A stretch of 64,000 nt of DNA from Christiangramia salexigens (GTDB taxonomy: Bacteria; Bacteroidota; Bacteroidia; Flavobacteriales; Flavobacteriaceae): positions 266,001-330,000 of the forward strand of contig NZ_CP018153.1 in NCBI RefSeq assembly GCF_001889005.1. Reading direction: 5' to 3'. The notes beneath the pieces are model-generated. The model was not told where the DNA came from. It ran no database searches and was given only the letters and a program-made list of their open reading frames with translations. A program made the position numbers and the translations under genes. Each line of letters starts with the position of its first letter. The stretch's first letter is position 1. Of this stretch, positions 18,291 to 26,273 are shown piece by piece.

Positions 18291-19339
18291 TGAATGAATT
18301 AGAACTACTTTTTTTCATAAAAATTGTTGCTCTGGTATTGGTTCTTTTTTGGTGTTCTATTATAATGAGTATAGTATATCGAAAAAGAAGGACAGCACAT
18401 TTAAATGAAATTGAAAACACCTTTGCCGAGGTTGTGAGTCGTTATTTATACAACGACCCTAAAGATCCTTTGACCTTACCTGAAATCCTTCAGTCTTTAA
18501 GAAAAGTAGGAATTAAACCTGGGAAAAAAGCAAATGTCCAGTTTCTTATCCGGTTAATGATAAGGACCCAGCGTACTATTCTTGGAGAAAATAATCGAAA
18601 GCTTCGAAAGCTTTATATGCAGATACCACCTTATAATACTTCCTATAAAAAAATAAAAAGCTGGAACTGGAATAGTAAAGCCAGGGGAATTAGGGAAATG
18701 TATGAAATGAATCAATTTCAGTTTGCAGATGAGATATTTAAGTACAGAGATCATAAGAATATTTATGTGCGACGGGAAGCTCAGATTGCTTTGGTAGTTT
18801 TTATGGGATGGGAAAGTTTGCGTTTTCTTCCATATTTAAAGAGGAATATGACGCTTTGGCAACAAATTAAGATTGTAGAAAAGCTTTATGATCTTTATCC
18901 TCAGCCGGAATTAAAATGGTTACGTAAGGCATATAAAAGTGAAAGACTTTTCGCTAAAAAACTTTTAATGCGAATCATAAGAAAATATGAACTGCATGGG
19001 GAAGTGAACTTTATTATTGAAAACCTTAACCACGAAGATTACGAAGTAAGGGAAAGCGCTATTTACTGTATTACCACTTTCGCCATATCATCCTCACAGA
19101 TGCAACAGGTAAAAGCCCTGTATGATCAAATTCCCAATGCAACACAGCAGGGACAATTACTCAATTATATTTTGGAAAATTCTGAAATGGATCTCGAATT
19201 TTATTTGAAACAACTATATGGTGATAATGAAGAGCTAAAACTTAGTATTGCCGAAATTCTCTGGAATGAAGGTTATAAAGAGAAGGTACAGGAGTTTTAT
19301 TACCAGCAATATCCAAATGTTAAGCTAAATGTGGGATAG
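18290..19339 (+). CDS. HEAT-repeat protein with N-terminal membrane anchor
   Basis: The 349-residue protein has one transmembrane helix at about residues 8-30 (FIKIVALVLVLFWCSIIMSI), a basic stop-transfer KRR, and then a cytoplasmic alpha-helical solenoid. HEAT-like repeats are visible as DHKNIYVRREAQIALVVFMG and NHEDYEVRESAIYCITTFAI, with further helical pairs between. HEAT solenoids are protein-binding scaffolds. It overlaps the receiver gene upstream by one base and the GT2 gene downstream by 11 bases, so the three are a tightly coupled unit. A role as adaptor between receiver and synthase is inferred. Confidence 0.82.
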   Translation: MNELELLFFIKIVALVLVLFWCSIIMSIVYRKRRTAHLNEIENTFAEVVSRYLYNDPKDPLTLPEILQSLRKVGIKPGKKANVQFLIRLMIRTQRTILGENNRKLRKLYMQIPPYNTSYKKIKSWNWNSKARGIREMYEMNQFQFADEIFKYRDHKNIYVRREAQIALVVFMGWESLRFLPYLKRNMTLWQQIKIVEKLYDLYPQPELKWLRKAYKSERLFAKKLLMRIIRKYELHGEVNFIIENLNHEDYEVRESAIYCITTFAISSSQMQQVKALYDQIPNATQQGQLLNYILENSEMDLEFYLKQLYGDNEELKLSIAEILWNEGYKEKVQEFYYQQYPNVKLNVG

Positions 19340-20789
19340 TGGAGATAATTTTATTGGAAGTCATTACATTTTTACAACTTCCTATATATTCTTTCTAATC
19401 TATGGAGGGATATTACTTTCTCTATATCTCACGGGAGTTATTTTAGCCAGCCAGGCTATTAGAAGAACTAAAAAGCGTTCTATCTTTCTACAACCCGCAG
19501 ATATTGTTAGTGCTACAGATATTCCGTCGGTTACAATTATTGCTCCTGCATACAATGAAGGCTTAACCATCATTGAAAATGTGAAATCACTGCTTTCTAT
19601 TCAATATCCATATTTCGAATTGATCCTAGTAAATGATGGAAGTAAGGATAATTCGCTCGAACTTTTAATAGATAAATTTGATCTTGTAAAACAGGATGCC
19701 ACTTTTATAACACAGCCCATTCCTACGGCCTCTGTGAAACATATTTACAGAAGTACTAAGAATAAATATACTCACCTTACAGTTATTGATAAGAATAATG
19801 GTGGAAAGGCCGATGCGATGAATGCAGGTGTGAACTTCGCTAATACTGAGCTTGTGATTTTTACCGATGTCGATTGTATAATTGAGCAGGATGCCATATT
19901 AAAAATGGTAAGGCCATATCTGGAGGAAAACGATAAGGAGATCATCGGTTGTGGTGGAGGTATAGGTATTGCTAATGATTCTATAATTAAAAATGGTAAT
20001 CTCGCTGAACTAAGATTACCATCCGGAATTGTTCCTATGATACAGGTTGTAGAATACCTTCGGGCATTCCTGTTAGGGCGAATGGCCTGGACCGAAGTGA
20101 ATGGTTTAATGCTTATTTCCGGAGCATTTGGAATGTACCCTCGAAAGAGAGTTATAGAAGTGGGAGGTTTTAACCCAAACACCGTGGGTGAAGATTTTGA
20201 ATTATGCGTGAGGCTAAGAAGATATATGGAAGACCTAAAGAAACCTTATAAGATGGTTTATCTTCCGGAAACTCTTTGCTGGACCGAAGCCCCTTCAGAT
20301 TATAATATTTTAATAAGGCAACGGGACAGATGGGCCAGGGGACTTTGGGAAACTCTGAGTCTTCACAGGGGTATGCTTTTCAATACCAAATATCGCCAAA
20401 TGGGATTTTTATATTATCCCTATTGGTTGATTTTTGAATTCGGAGCGCCTATTGTTGAATTCTTTGGTGTTCTATTTTTAATCGTATTTACATTTTTTGG
20501 ATGGATCAATTGGTCTTTTTCCATTTTACTATTTTGTTTAACCTATCTTATCGGCTGCATCTTTTCTACCGTAGCCATTTTCATGTATGTAAGCAATTTC
20601 AACCACTATACTAAGTCTAAACAAATTGCCGAATTATTGCTAGCTGCTTACCTGGAACCATTCTTATATCATCCGTTTCTTGTGTATGGACAGATAAAGG
20701 GTTATTACAAAAAATTATTTGATATAAAATCCGGTTGGGGTAATATGACTCGAAAAGGTTTTAAAATAGTGAAATCCAAAAAGGCTTAA
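19329..20789 (+). CDS. Processive membrane glycosyltransferase, family 2 (PgaC/BcsA-like)
   Basis: The 486-residue enzyme has an N-terminal transmembrane helix, a cytoplasmic GT-A domain and at least three C-terminal membrane helices. Synthase motifs appear in order: TIIAPAYNEGLTI, LVNDGSKDNS, KNNGGKADAMNAG, the DxD-type FTDVDCI, GAFGMYPRKRVIEVGGF, the TED-like GEDFELCVRLRR, and QRDRWARG (QxxRW), which marks processive enzymes such as poly-N-acetylglucosamine, cellulose and hyaluronan synthases. It most resembles PgaC/IcaA-type synthases. The polymer cannot be fixed from sequence; no PgaB-type deacetylase gene is recognisable nearby. The start overlaps the HEAT gene by 11 bases. Confidence 0.9.
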   Translation: MWDSGDNFIGSHYIFTTSYIFFLIYGGILLSLYLTGVILASQAIRRTKKRSIFLQPADIVSATDIPSVTIIAPAYNEGLTIIENVKSLLSIQYPYFELILVNDGSKDNSLELLIDKFDLVKQDATFITQPIPTASVKHIYRSTKNKYTHLTVIDKNNGGKADAMNAGVNFANTELVIFTDVDCIIEQDAILKMVRPYLEENDKEIIGCGGGIGIANDSIIKNGNLAELRLPSGIVPMIQVVEYLRAFLLGRMAWTEVNGLMLISGAFGMYPRKRVIEVGGFNPNTVGEDFELCVRLRRYMEDLKKPYKMVYLPETLCWTEAPSDYNILIRQRDRWARGLWETLSLHRGMLFNTKYRQMGFLYYPYWLIFEFGAPIVEFFGVLFLIVFTFFGWINWSFSILLFCLTYLIGCIFSTVAIFMYVSNFNHYTKSKQIAELLLAAYLEPFLYHPFLVYGQIKGYYKKLFDIKSGWGNMTRKGFKIVKSKKA

Positions 20790-20887
20790 ATACAATTTGA
20801 TTATCCTCTATTTAATCCTACTTTAAAACCTGAGATGAATGAGCTTTACATCAGAATAGGTTAGGAGTTTTATTTCTTTGATTCCTT

Positions 20888-20916
20888 TTGAAAATTGAAA
20901 TAAAGCAGTTTAATTT
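20888..20916 (+). promoter_or_regulatory. Promoter of tRNA-Pro(GGG)
   Basis: TTG at 20888-20890 is followed after 18 bases by TTAATTTG at 20909-20916, a seven of eight match to TAnnTTTG. It sits about a dozen bases upstream of the tRNA. Confidence 0.6.
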
Positions 20917-20928
20917 GCAGTCCACAAT

Positions 20929-21002
20929 CGGGATGTGGCGCAGTCTGGTAGCGTATACGCCTGGGGGGCGTGGGGTCGCAGGTTCAAATCCTGTCATCCC
21001 GA
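20929..21002 (+). tRNA. tRNA-Pro (anticodon GGG)
   Basis: A 74-base cloverleaf with acceptor stem CGGGATG/CATCCCG and discriminator A. The anticodon stem TACGC/GCGTG encloses loop CTGGGGG, giving anticodon GGG for proline. The T arm holds GGTTCAAATCC. CCA is not encoded. It is a second proline isoacceptor, 8 kb from the TGG gene. Confidence 0.95.
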
Positions 21003-21006
21003 CAAA

Positions 21007-21040
21007 AGAAAGCTGAACCAATGGGTTCAGCTTTCTTGTT
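21007..21040. terminator. Bidirectional terminator between tRNA-Pro(GGG) and hsp20
   Basis: A 13-bp stem AGAAAGCTGAACC/GGTTCAGCTTTCT with loop AATG lies between the convergent tRNA and hsp20 genes, with T-rich sequence on each outgoing side. It probably serves both transcripts. Confidence 0.8.
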
Positions 21041-21054
21041 AAATCAAGTAAGAT

Positions 21055-21498
21055 CTAAGAAACTTTGATCTGTTTCGGAATTGATTTAACTGAAGCCTTG
21101 GTTTTTAATAATTTAATCTTCAAAATTCCATTCTTATAATTTGCCTTGATGTCTTGCGAGGCATCCACACTTTTTGGTAATTGAAGTGTCTTCTGAAAAT
21201 TTTGATAATTAAATTCTTTTCTGGTGTAATTATCTTCTTCGGTTAAATTTTCCTGTGATTTTTCTGCAGAAACAGTTAAGATGTCATCTTCTATTTCTAC
21301 CACAAAGTCTTCCTTAGTAAACCCCGGTGCAGAAAACTCAATTTCAAAATCATCTTCATGTTCCTTTACATTCATGGGGGGTAAACTAGATTTTCTGGAA
21401 AAAAAATCATTCTCAAAAAAATCGTCAAGATTGATCGATCTTTCCAAAGCTGAATTCATCCAGGGAAACCTCTGCTTTTTAAATTTAACTACTGACAT
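21055..21498 (-). CDS. Hsp20/alpha-crystallin family small heat shock protein
   Basis: The 147-residue chaperone has the alpha-crystallin domain at about residues 40-140. Typical features are FEIEFSAPGFTKEDFVVEIE, the A-x-x-G-x-L element as ANYKNGILKIKLLK (here NGIL), and a C-terminal I-x-I/V motif in IPKQIKVS. Such proteins hold unfolded proteins and assemble into large oligomers in the cytoplasm. The promoter region carries one of four matching palindromes described separately, which suggests joint control with neighbouring stress genes by the receiver-Crp regulator. Confidence 0.95.
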   Translation of the reverse strand: MSVVKFKKQRFPWMNSALERSINLDDFFENDFFSRKSSLPPMNVKEHEDDFEIEFSAPGFTKEDFVVEIEDDILTVSAEKSQENLTEEDNYTRKEFNYQNFQKTLQLPKSVDASQDIKANYKNGILKIKLLKTKASVKSIPKQIKVS

Positions 21499-21527
21499 AA
21501 CATTGAATATTTAAATTATTTACACCT

Positions 21528-21571
21528 TAAAATTAAGCCTGAAAAAGACAGTTTGGAATGACCATAATCAG
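21528..21571 (-). promoter_or_regulatory. Predicted Crp/Fnr-type box and -7 element of hsp20
   Basis: ATGAC-CATA-ATCAG at 21558-21571 has the TGA-N6-TCA geometry of Crp/Fnr sites. Exactly 22 bases further towards hsp20 is TAATTTTA (minus strand, 21535-21528), a near match to TAnnTTTG. The same box-to-octamer spacing recurs at three other promoters in this block. The box lies 59 bases before the hsp20 ATG and about 180 bases from deoC on the other side. Confidence 0.6.
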
Positions 21572-21750
21572 CTTTTAATCAATTCTTTTTGTCAATATTC
21601 ACCCTATTAATAAACTTATTTATTAAGCCGAAATATGTTCAAATAATGTTGTATTTAATACTCTAATAGAGATATACAAACAGGAATGGGGGTATTAAAT
21701 CTGAAACACTTAAATTTAAAGAACCTCACTATCTGTACTAAATATGATTC

Positions 21751-22398
21751 ATGAAATTAAATGAGTATATAGATCATACCTTACTATCTGCGCAAGCCAC
21801 TAAGCTTGAAGTCATTCAACTTTGCAAGGAGGCACTAACTCATAATTTTTATGCAGTTTGTGTAAATAGTAGCTATACCAAATTAGCAAAAGAAGTTTTA
21901 GCAGGTTCAAATGTGAAGATCGCTGTCACCATTGGCTTTCCACTCGGAGCTGTTAGCAGCACTACAAAGGAAATAGAAGCCGTACAGGCTTTTAAAGATG
22001 GGGCAGACGAACTTGATATGGTAATTAATATAGGCGCACTAAAAAATAAGGACTACGAAAAAGTGAAGAATGAAATATCTGATATTAAGAATCTTAAATC
22101 AGGTAAGATTCTTAAAGTCATTATTGAAACCTGTTATCTAAATCCTGAAGAAATTGTGAAGGCAAGTGAACTGGCAATGCAGGCCGGTGCTGATTTTGTA
22201 AAGACCTCAACAGGATTTGGCACCCGAGGTGCCAGTAAGGAAGATATCCTTATCATGAAGGAGACCGTAGGAGAAAATATGAGGATTAAAGCTTCAGGAG
22301 GAATCAGAGATCGGGAAACTGCTTTGGATTATATTCACTTAGGAGCTGATCGCATCGGAACTTCATCGGGAATTAAGATAATGACTGAAACCCCCTAA
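21751..22398 (+). CDS. deoC: Deoxyribose-phosphate aldolase
   Basis: The 215-residue class I aldolase cleaves 2-deoxyribose 5-phosphate to acetaldehyde and glyceraldehyde 3-phosphate in deoxynucleoside breakdown. It shows IDHTLL at residues 8-13, AVCVNSSY, VTIGFPLGAVSS, DELDMVINIGALK, the Schiff-base lysine region ADFVKTSTGFG (Lys of VKTSTGF) and IKASGGIR. Length and motif order match bacterial DeoC. Five bases separate it from deoD, so the two form a nucleoside catabolic operon. It is divergent from hsp20. Confidence 0.96.
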   Translation: MKLNEYIDHTLLSAQATKLEVIQLCKEALTHNFYAVCVNSSYTKLAKEVLAGSNVKIAVTIGFPLGAVSSTTKEIEAVQAFKDGADELDMVINIGALKNKDYEKVKNEISDIKNLKSGKILKVIIETCYLNPEEIVKASELAMQAGADFVKTSTGFGTRGASKEDILIMKETVGENMRIKASGGIRDRETALDYIHLGADRIGTSSGIKIMTETP

Positions 22399-22403
22399 AA
22401 ATT

Positions 22404-23102
22404 ATGAGTTTACATATTGAAGCAAAAAAAGGGGATATTGCAGAGTCTGTACTTCTTCCCGGAGATCCACTTAGAGCAAAATGGATCGCAGAAAATTATC
22501 TGGAAAACCCAAAGTGTTATAATAATATTAGGGGGATGCTTGGTTATACTGGTAATTACAAAGGTAAACGCGTATCTGTTCAGGGTACCGGGATGGGAAT
22601 ACCTTCAATTTTGATCTATTGTACCGAGTTGATTAAGGAATATGGTGTAAAAAATCTAATTAGGGTTGGAAGTGCCGGGTCCTATCAACCTGATATCAAT
22701 TTGATGGACATTATTCTTGCAATGTCGGCTTCAACTAATTCGGCAATTAACCAATCTGTATTTCCTAATTCTATATTTGCGCCTACCGCAAATTTTGATC
22801 TGCTGATGAAGACAACTGATTATGCAAAAGCCAAAAAAATACCTTTCAGGGCGGGTAATATACTTACCTCAGATAAATTTTATGAAGATGATCCGGATTC
22901 CTTTAGAACCTGGGCTGATCACGGTGTATTATGTGTAGAAATGGAAACCGCCGGCTTATATTCTGTAGCGGCGAAGTATGGCGTTAAAGCTCTTGCGATC
23001 TTAACAATATCAGATTCACTTGTTACTAAAGAAAAGATAACAGCAGAAATTCGAGAGACAAAGCTGGCACAGATGACCGAGCTTGCTCTGAATTCGTTTT
23101 AG
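22404..23102 (+). CDS. deoD: Purine nucleoside phosphorylase, DeoD type
   Basis: The 232-residue enzyme phosphorolyses purine (deoxy)nucleosides to base and (deoxy)ribose 1-phosphate. Family motifs are VLLPGDPLRAKWIAENYL at the N-terminus, GMLGYTGNYKGKRVSVQGTG, GMGIPSILIY, LIRVGSAGS and the purine-binding VEMETAGLYSVAAKYG, with the catalytic Asp in TISDSLV. This is the hexameric DeoD form rather than the trimeric mammalian-like form. The product, after isomerisation by a phosphopentomutase not present here, would feed DeoC. Confidence 0.96.
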   Translation: MSLHIEAKKGDIAESVLLPGDPLRAKWIAENYLENPKCYNNIRGMLGYTGNYKGKRVSVQGTGMGIPSILIYCTELIKEYGVKNLIRVGSAGSYQPDINLMDIILAMSASTNSAINQSVFPNSIFAPTANFDLLMKTTDYAKAKKIPFRAGNILTSDKFYEDDPDSFRTWADHGVLCVEMETAGLYSVAAKYGVKALAILTISDSLVTKEKITAEIRETKLAQMTELALNSF

Positions 23103-23307
23103 GCTTAGATCATGGAGCTGGTTTCATGAGAAAATTACATTTTTCATGTCTACGTAAACATTTATAAGCCATCCGGAAAAATAGTGTAGTTAGAGGATTT
23201 ATATGGTTTCTGAACTCTCCTGTTTAGACAAGAATGCTGTATATTTATTTCAAATTCTGAAATTTAAAGAGAATTTACTTTTTATTTATTCTTAAACCCA
23301 ATTTGAT

Positions 23308-24558
23308 TTGAAGGATACATTTCTGGATCATGGAGATATTTTTAATGTACTTTTTGAAGCAGCTTCAGAAGGAATCATAGTAGTAGATGCTAAGCAGAAT
23401 GTTGTGGCTTCAAATTCAGCATCCGAACGCATGTTTGGTTATAATGAGGGGGAACTTATTAATCAACCCCTCGATATTTTGATCCCTAAAAAATACCATC
23501 ATAGTCATCACGGGCATTTCAGCAAATTTCTGGATAATAGTGAAAAACGCCAGATGGGGCATGGAAGGGACCTATATGGAGTGAAAAAAGATGGAACTAT
23601 GTTTCCTGTTGAGGCTGGGCTTAATCCTTTTAAAATGGAAGGTAAGGATTACGTTATGTCTATGGTGATAGATATAAGCGTTAGAAAGGAAACTCAGCAA
23701 CAAATTAGGGAGCTAAACAATAGGCTTGAGGATAAGATCAAAGTAAGAACGCGGGAGTTAAGTAAATTGGTGGAAGAATTACAAAAGCTTAATCTTGATC
23801 TTGAAGACGAAATTAAGAAAAGAAAGGAAGCAGAGAAGAAAATTAAAAATGCTCTTCAAAAAGAAAAAGAACTGAATGAACTTAAGACTAAATTTCTTTC
23901 TTTAGTCTCACATGAATTTAAGACACCTTTAAGCGGTATCCTGACCTCGGCCACCCTGGCTGAAAAATATATTAAAGATGAGCAGCAGGATAAAAGACAA
24001 AAACATCTAGGAACGATAAGAAACAAAGTACATTACCTCAACAATATATTGAATGATTTTCTTTCAATAGAGCGGCTTGATAGTGGCCGGGGACAATATA
24101 AGTATTCTAATTTCAGCCTTAAAAAACTGGTAAATGAGGTGGTTTACAATGCAAATATCACACTTAAAGAGGGGCAGGAGATCAAGTACACTAATGATAT
24201 TGAGGATATCGACCTTTACCAGGATGAAAAAATTATAGAACTTATTTTATCCAATTTACTTGGAAACGCGATCAAATATTCTCCGGAAAATACTTTGATT
24301 CAATTTCGTATAAAACTTGACTCGGAGAATGTAGTTTTTGAAATTGAAGATGAAGGCATGGGCATACCTAAAAAAGATCAAAAACATATTTTTGAGAGGT
24401 ATTTTAGAGCTGAGAATGCATTGCTGGATCAAGGCACGGGTATAGGCTTAAATATTGCTAAGACTCATCTGGAAAATCTTGGCGGTAGTATAAAATTTGA
24501 AAGTCAGGAGAATAAAGGCACTGTATTTACGGTAGCCATTCCAATGGATAAATCCTGA
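23308..24558 (+). CDS. PAS-domain sensor histidine kinase (FixL-like)
   Basis: The 416-residue soluble kinase has a PAS domain (residues about 10-128), a coiled coil (130-195), a HisKA domain with His202 in LVSHEFKTPLSG, and an HATPase domain with N box LLGNAIKYSP, DEGMGIP and TGIGLNIAKTHL. No membrane segment is present. The PAS domain aligns well with oxygen-sensor FixL: His67 in KKYHHSHHGH falls on the FixL haem-ligand His and Arg87 in MGHGR on the distal Arg, 20 residues apart as in FixL. Similar His residues also occur in PAS domains without haem, so haem binding is only possible. The start is TTG; no ATG is available before the PAS domain. The next gene, 26 bp on, is the receiver-Crp regulator, its likely partner. 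Confidence 0.9.
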   Translation: MKDTFLDHGDIFNVLFEAASEGIIVVDAKQNVVASNSASERMFGYNEGELINQPLDILIPKKYHHSHHGHFSKFLDNSEKRQMGHGRDLYGVKKDGTMFPVEAGLNPFKMEGKDYVMSMVIDISVRKETQQQIRELNNRLEDKIKVRTRELSKLVEELQKLNLDLEDEIKKRKEAEKKIKNALQKEKELNELKTKFLSLVSHEFKTPLSGILTSATLAEKYIKDEQQDKRQKHLGTIRNKVHYLNNILNDFLSIERLDSGRGQYKYSNFSLKKLVNEVVYNANITLKEGQEIKYTNDIEDIDLYQDEKIIELILSNLLGNAIKYSPENTLIQFRIKLDSENVVFEIEDEGMGIPKKDQKHIFERYFRAENALLDQGTGIGLNIAKTHLENLGGSIKFESQENKGTVFTVAIPMDKS

Positions 24559-24584
24559 GAGCAGGTATCAATTAAATTCGGAAC

Positions 24585-25628
24585 ATGAAAAAATTATTGC
24601 TAATTGAAGATGATTCTACGGTAAGGGAGAATACCGCAGAATTACTGGAGCTTTCCAATTATGAAGTAATGACGGCTTCAAATGGTAAACAAGGCATTGA
24701 AAAGGCTTTACAGGAACATCCAGATCTTATTTTATGTGATATTATGATGCCCGAAATTAATGGTTATGGTGTGTTGGAAGCTGTAAGTCAGGATCCTGAT
24801 ACACGAAATATTCCCTTTATATTTCTTTCTGCCAAAACAGAACATAAGGATATTCGAAAAGGAATGGACATGGGGGCAGACGATTACCTTACTAAACCTT
24901 TTGAGGAAGATGAGCTTTTAAGCGCCATAGAAAGCAGACTTGCTAAAGTCGCCATCCTTCATTCTTATAATAATTCCACATCTGCAAATGAGCTGAAGGG
25001 TAATCTTAAGAACCTGGACGATCTCAGAGCGATCTTTAGTCAACGTGATTTACTTCATTTTAAAAAGGGGGAAACGATCTACGAAAAAGGCAAACATGCA
25101 AACTTCTTCTACCTTATAAAACGTGGAGTAGTAAAAGCTCACAGGATGGATAATCATGGGAAGGAATTGATCACGGAGCTTTATAAAGAAGATGACTTTT
25201 TTGGAAATCACGCTTCAGATATGCAATCGTCTTATGATGATTTTGCAACATCCCTTGAGGATACTCAGCTTCATGCGGTTTCCCGGGAGGAGTTTCACAC
25301 AATTCTGGCAGAAAACCCTAAGATCACATTACAACTCGTAGAAATATTAAATAATAGTTTGTCTGATCTGAAGAAGCAGTTAATGGATATGGCCTATGGT
25401 TCTGTTAGAAAGAAAACCGCAAATACAATTCTGATGTTTGCAGAAAGGATCAAAAAACATCCTTTAAAAAGTATACGTATATCCAGGGCAGATCTTGCGG
25501 GCGTGGCTGGCATGGCACCCGAAAGTCTTATTAGGACTCTTTCTGACTTTAAAAAGGAAGGTCTTATTGAGATTGAAGGAAGAAATATAAAATTATTGGA
25601 TTCTGAGGCATTAAAAAAGCTTCAATAA
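24585..25628 (+). CDS. Response regulator with receiver, cyclic-nucleotide-binding-type and Crp HTH domains
   Basis: The 347-residue protein fuses a complete receiver domain (1-120; acidic EDD at 8-10, phosphoacceptor Asp52 in LILCDIMMPEI, Ser in FLSAK, Lys103 in YLTKPF) to a Crp/Fnr effector domain (about 140-265; GETIYEKGKHANFFYLIKRG) and a Crp-type winged helix (about 280-345; IRISRADLAGVAGMAPESLI, then RTLSDFKKEGLIEI). The recognition helix APESLIR keeps the Glu and Arg that contact TGA half-sites in the family. No cysteine cluster for an Fnr iron-sulfur centre is seen. The design joins what FixJ and FixK do separately. It probably activates the nearby promoters that bear ATGAY-N4-RTCAK palindromes; that is inference from position and geometry. 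Confidence 0.92.
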   Translation: MKKLLLIEDDSTVRENTAELLELSNYEVMTASNGKQGIEKALQEHPDLILCDIMMPEINGYGVLEAVSQDPDTRNIPFIFLSAKTEHKDIRKGMDMGADDYLTKPFEEDELLSAIESRLAKVAILHSYNNSTSANELKGNLKNLDDLRAIFSQRDLLHFKKGETIYEKGKHANFFYLIKRGVVKAHRMDNHGKELITELYKEDDFFGNHASDMQSSYDDFATSLEDTQLHAVSREEFHTILAENPKITLQLVEILNNSLSDLKKQLMDMAYGSVRKKTANTILMFAERIKKHPLKSIRISRADLAGVAGMAPESLIRTLSDFKKEGLIEIEGRNIKLLDSEALKKLQ

Positions 25629-25704
25629 TCCAAAATGGTTTAAACTGAAGTCTCATTTAAATTATGGTCTCAACCTTCTTCTTCTGCAATTATCCTTTGT
25701 GAGA

Positions 25705-25992
25705 TTAAAACGTATTAAGGATTAATAATACCAGGCTTACAGTAACACTTACAATTAAGCTATTAAAGACAAATTTTGGCTTTAATTGAGCTAATACCGA
25801 GGCGTTATACCACATACATACAACTACGATTATACCAAGCTGGATCATTTCGTAGATGCCATGTCCGTTCATTAATATGAACATAGCGGCGATAGATCCC
25901 AATCCGGTAGATAAGATGATGCCGGTAGTAGCTCCGGCAAAGTAATCGCGGGTAAACTCTGAAAGTTGTTTCTGATAATTTGACATGACCAT
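25705..25992 (-). CDS. Small integral membrane protein, unknown function
   Basis: The 95-residue protein has three predicted transmembrane helices (about residues 20-40, 47-64, 73-93) after a polar N-terminus MVMSNYQKQLSEFTRDYFAG; translation could also begin at the second Met two codons on. I do not recognise a family. Its upstream region contains a Crp/Fnr-type palindrome and -7 element in the same arrangement as hsp20 and the other stress promoters here, so it is probably part of that response. It faces the receiver-Crp gene tail to tail. Confidence 0.72.
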   Translation of the reverse strand: MVMSNYQKQLSEFTRDYFAGATTGIILSTGLGSIAAMFILMNGHGIYEMIQLGIIVVVCMWYNASVLAQLKPKFVFNSLIVSVTVSLVLLILNTF

Positions 25993-26011
25993 TAGCTTTT
26001 AAATTAGAGGT

Positions 26012-26055
26012 TAAAATTAATAGCCTACGGGATCAAAAAATATGATGTAGATCAG
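26012..26055 (-). promoter_or_regulatory. Predicted Crp/Fnr-type box and -7 element of the small membrane protein gene
   Basis: ATGAT-GTAG-ATCAG at 26042-26055 is followed, 22 bases on towards the gene, by TAATTTTA (minus strand, 26019-26012). The octamer and the spacing are identical to those of hsp20. The box is 49 bases from the start codon. Confidence 0.6.
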
Positions 26056-26085
26056 CTTGAGGAGGATTTCATAATGAAATTCAAG
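26056..26085. repeat. Interrupted inverted repeat next to the Crp/Fnr-type box
   Basis: The left arm CTTGA-ATTTCAT is split by the five bases GGAGG; the right arm ATGAAAT-TCAAG is continuous and complementary over all 12 bases, with a single A between the arms. It abuts the predicted regulatory box upstream of the small membrane protein gene. It may be a second operator or a structural element. The rest of the 281-base gap to 26273 shows nothing recognisable. Confidence 0.5.
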
Positions 26086-26273
26086 TAATGCTTATCCACT
26101 TATTTAAGAATAGCGAAAGAATCTCTCTCAAGTGTTTACTGATGGTTTGGATGAGTAATGAACGTGGGTTGTTGTAGAGGTTACTCTGAAACCCTCGCTT
26201 AAAAACGAAACAATTCATAAACTCGTCATATGCCTGATTTTGAAAATAAGAAAGGAATTGAAAGGCTTTTGCA

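Noticed and set aside
12850..21002. Genomic island between two tRNA genes
   Set aside because: No integrase, no direct repeat of a tRNA 3' end and no visible change of base composition were found; kept only as a weak observation.
21571..21751. The hsp20 box as an activator site for deoC as well
   Set aside because: It is about 180 bases from the deoC start and no octamer lies 22 bases from it on that side; deoC was not included in the predicted regulon.
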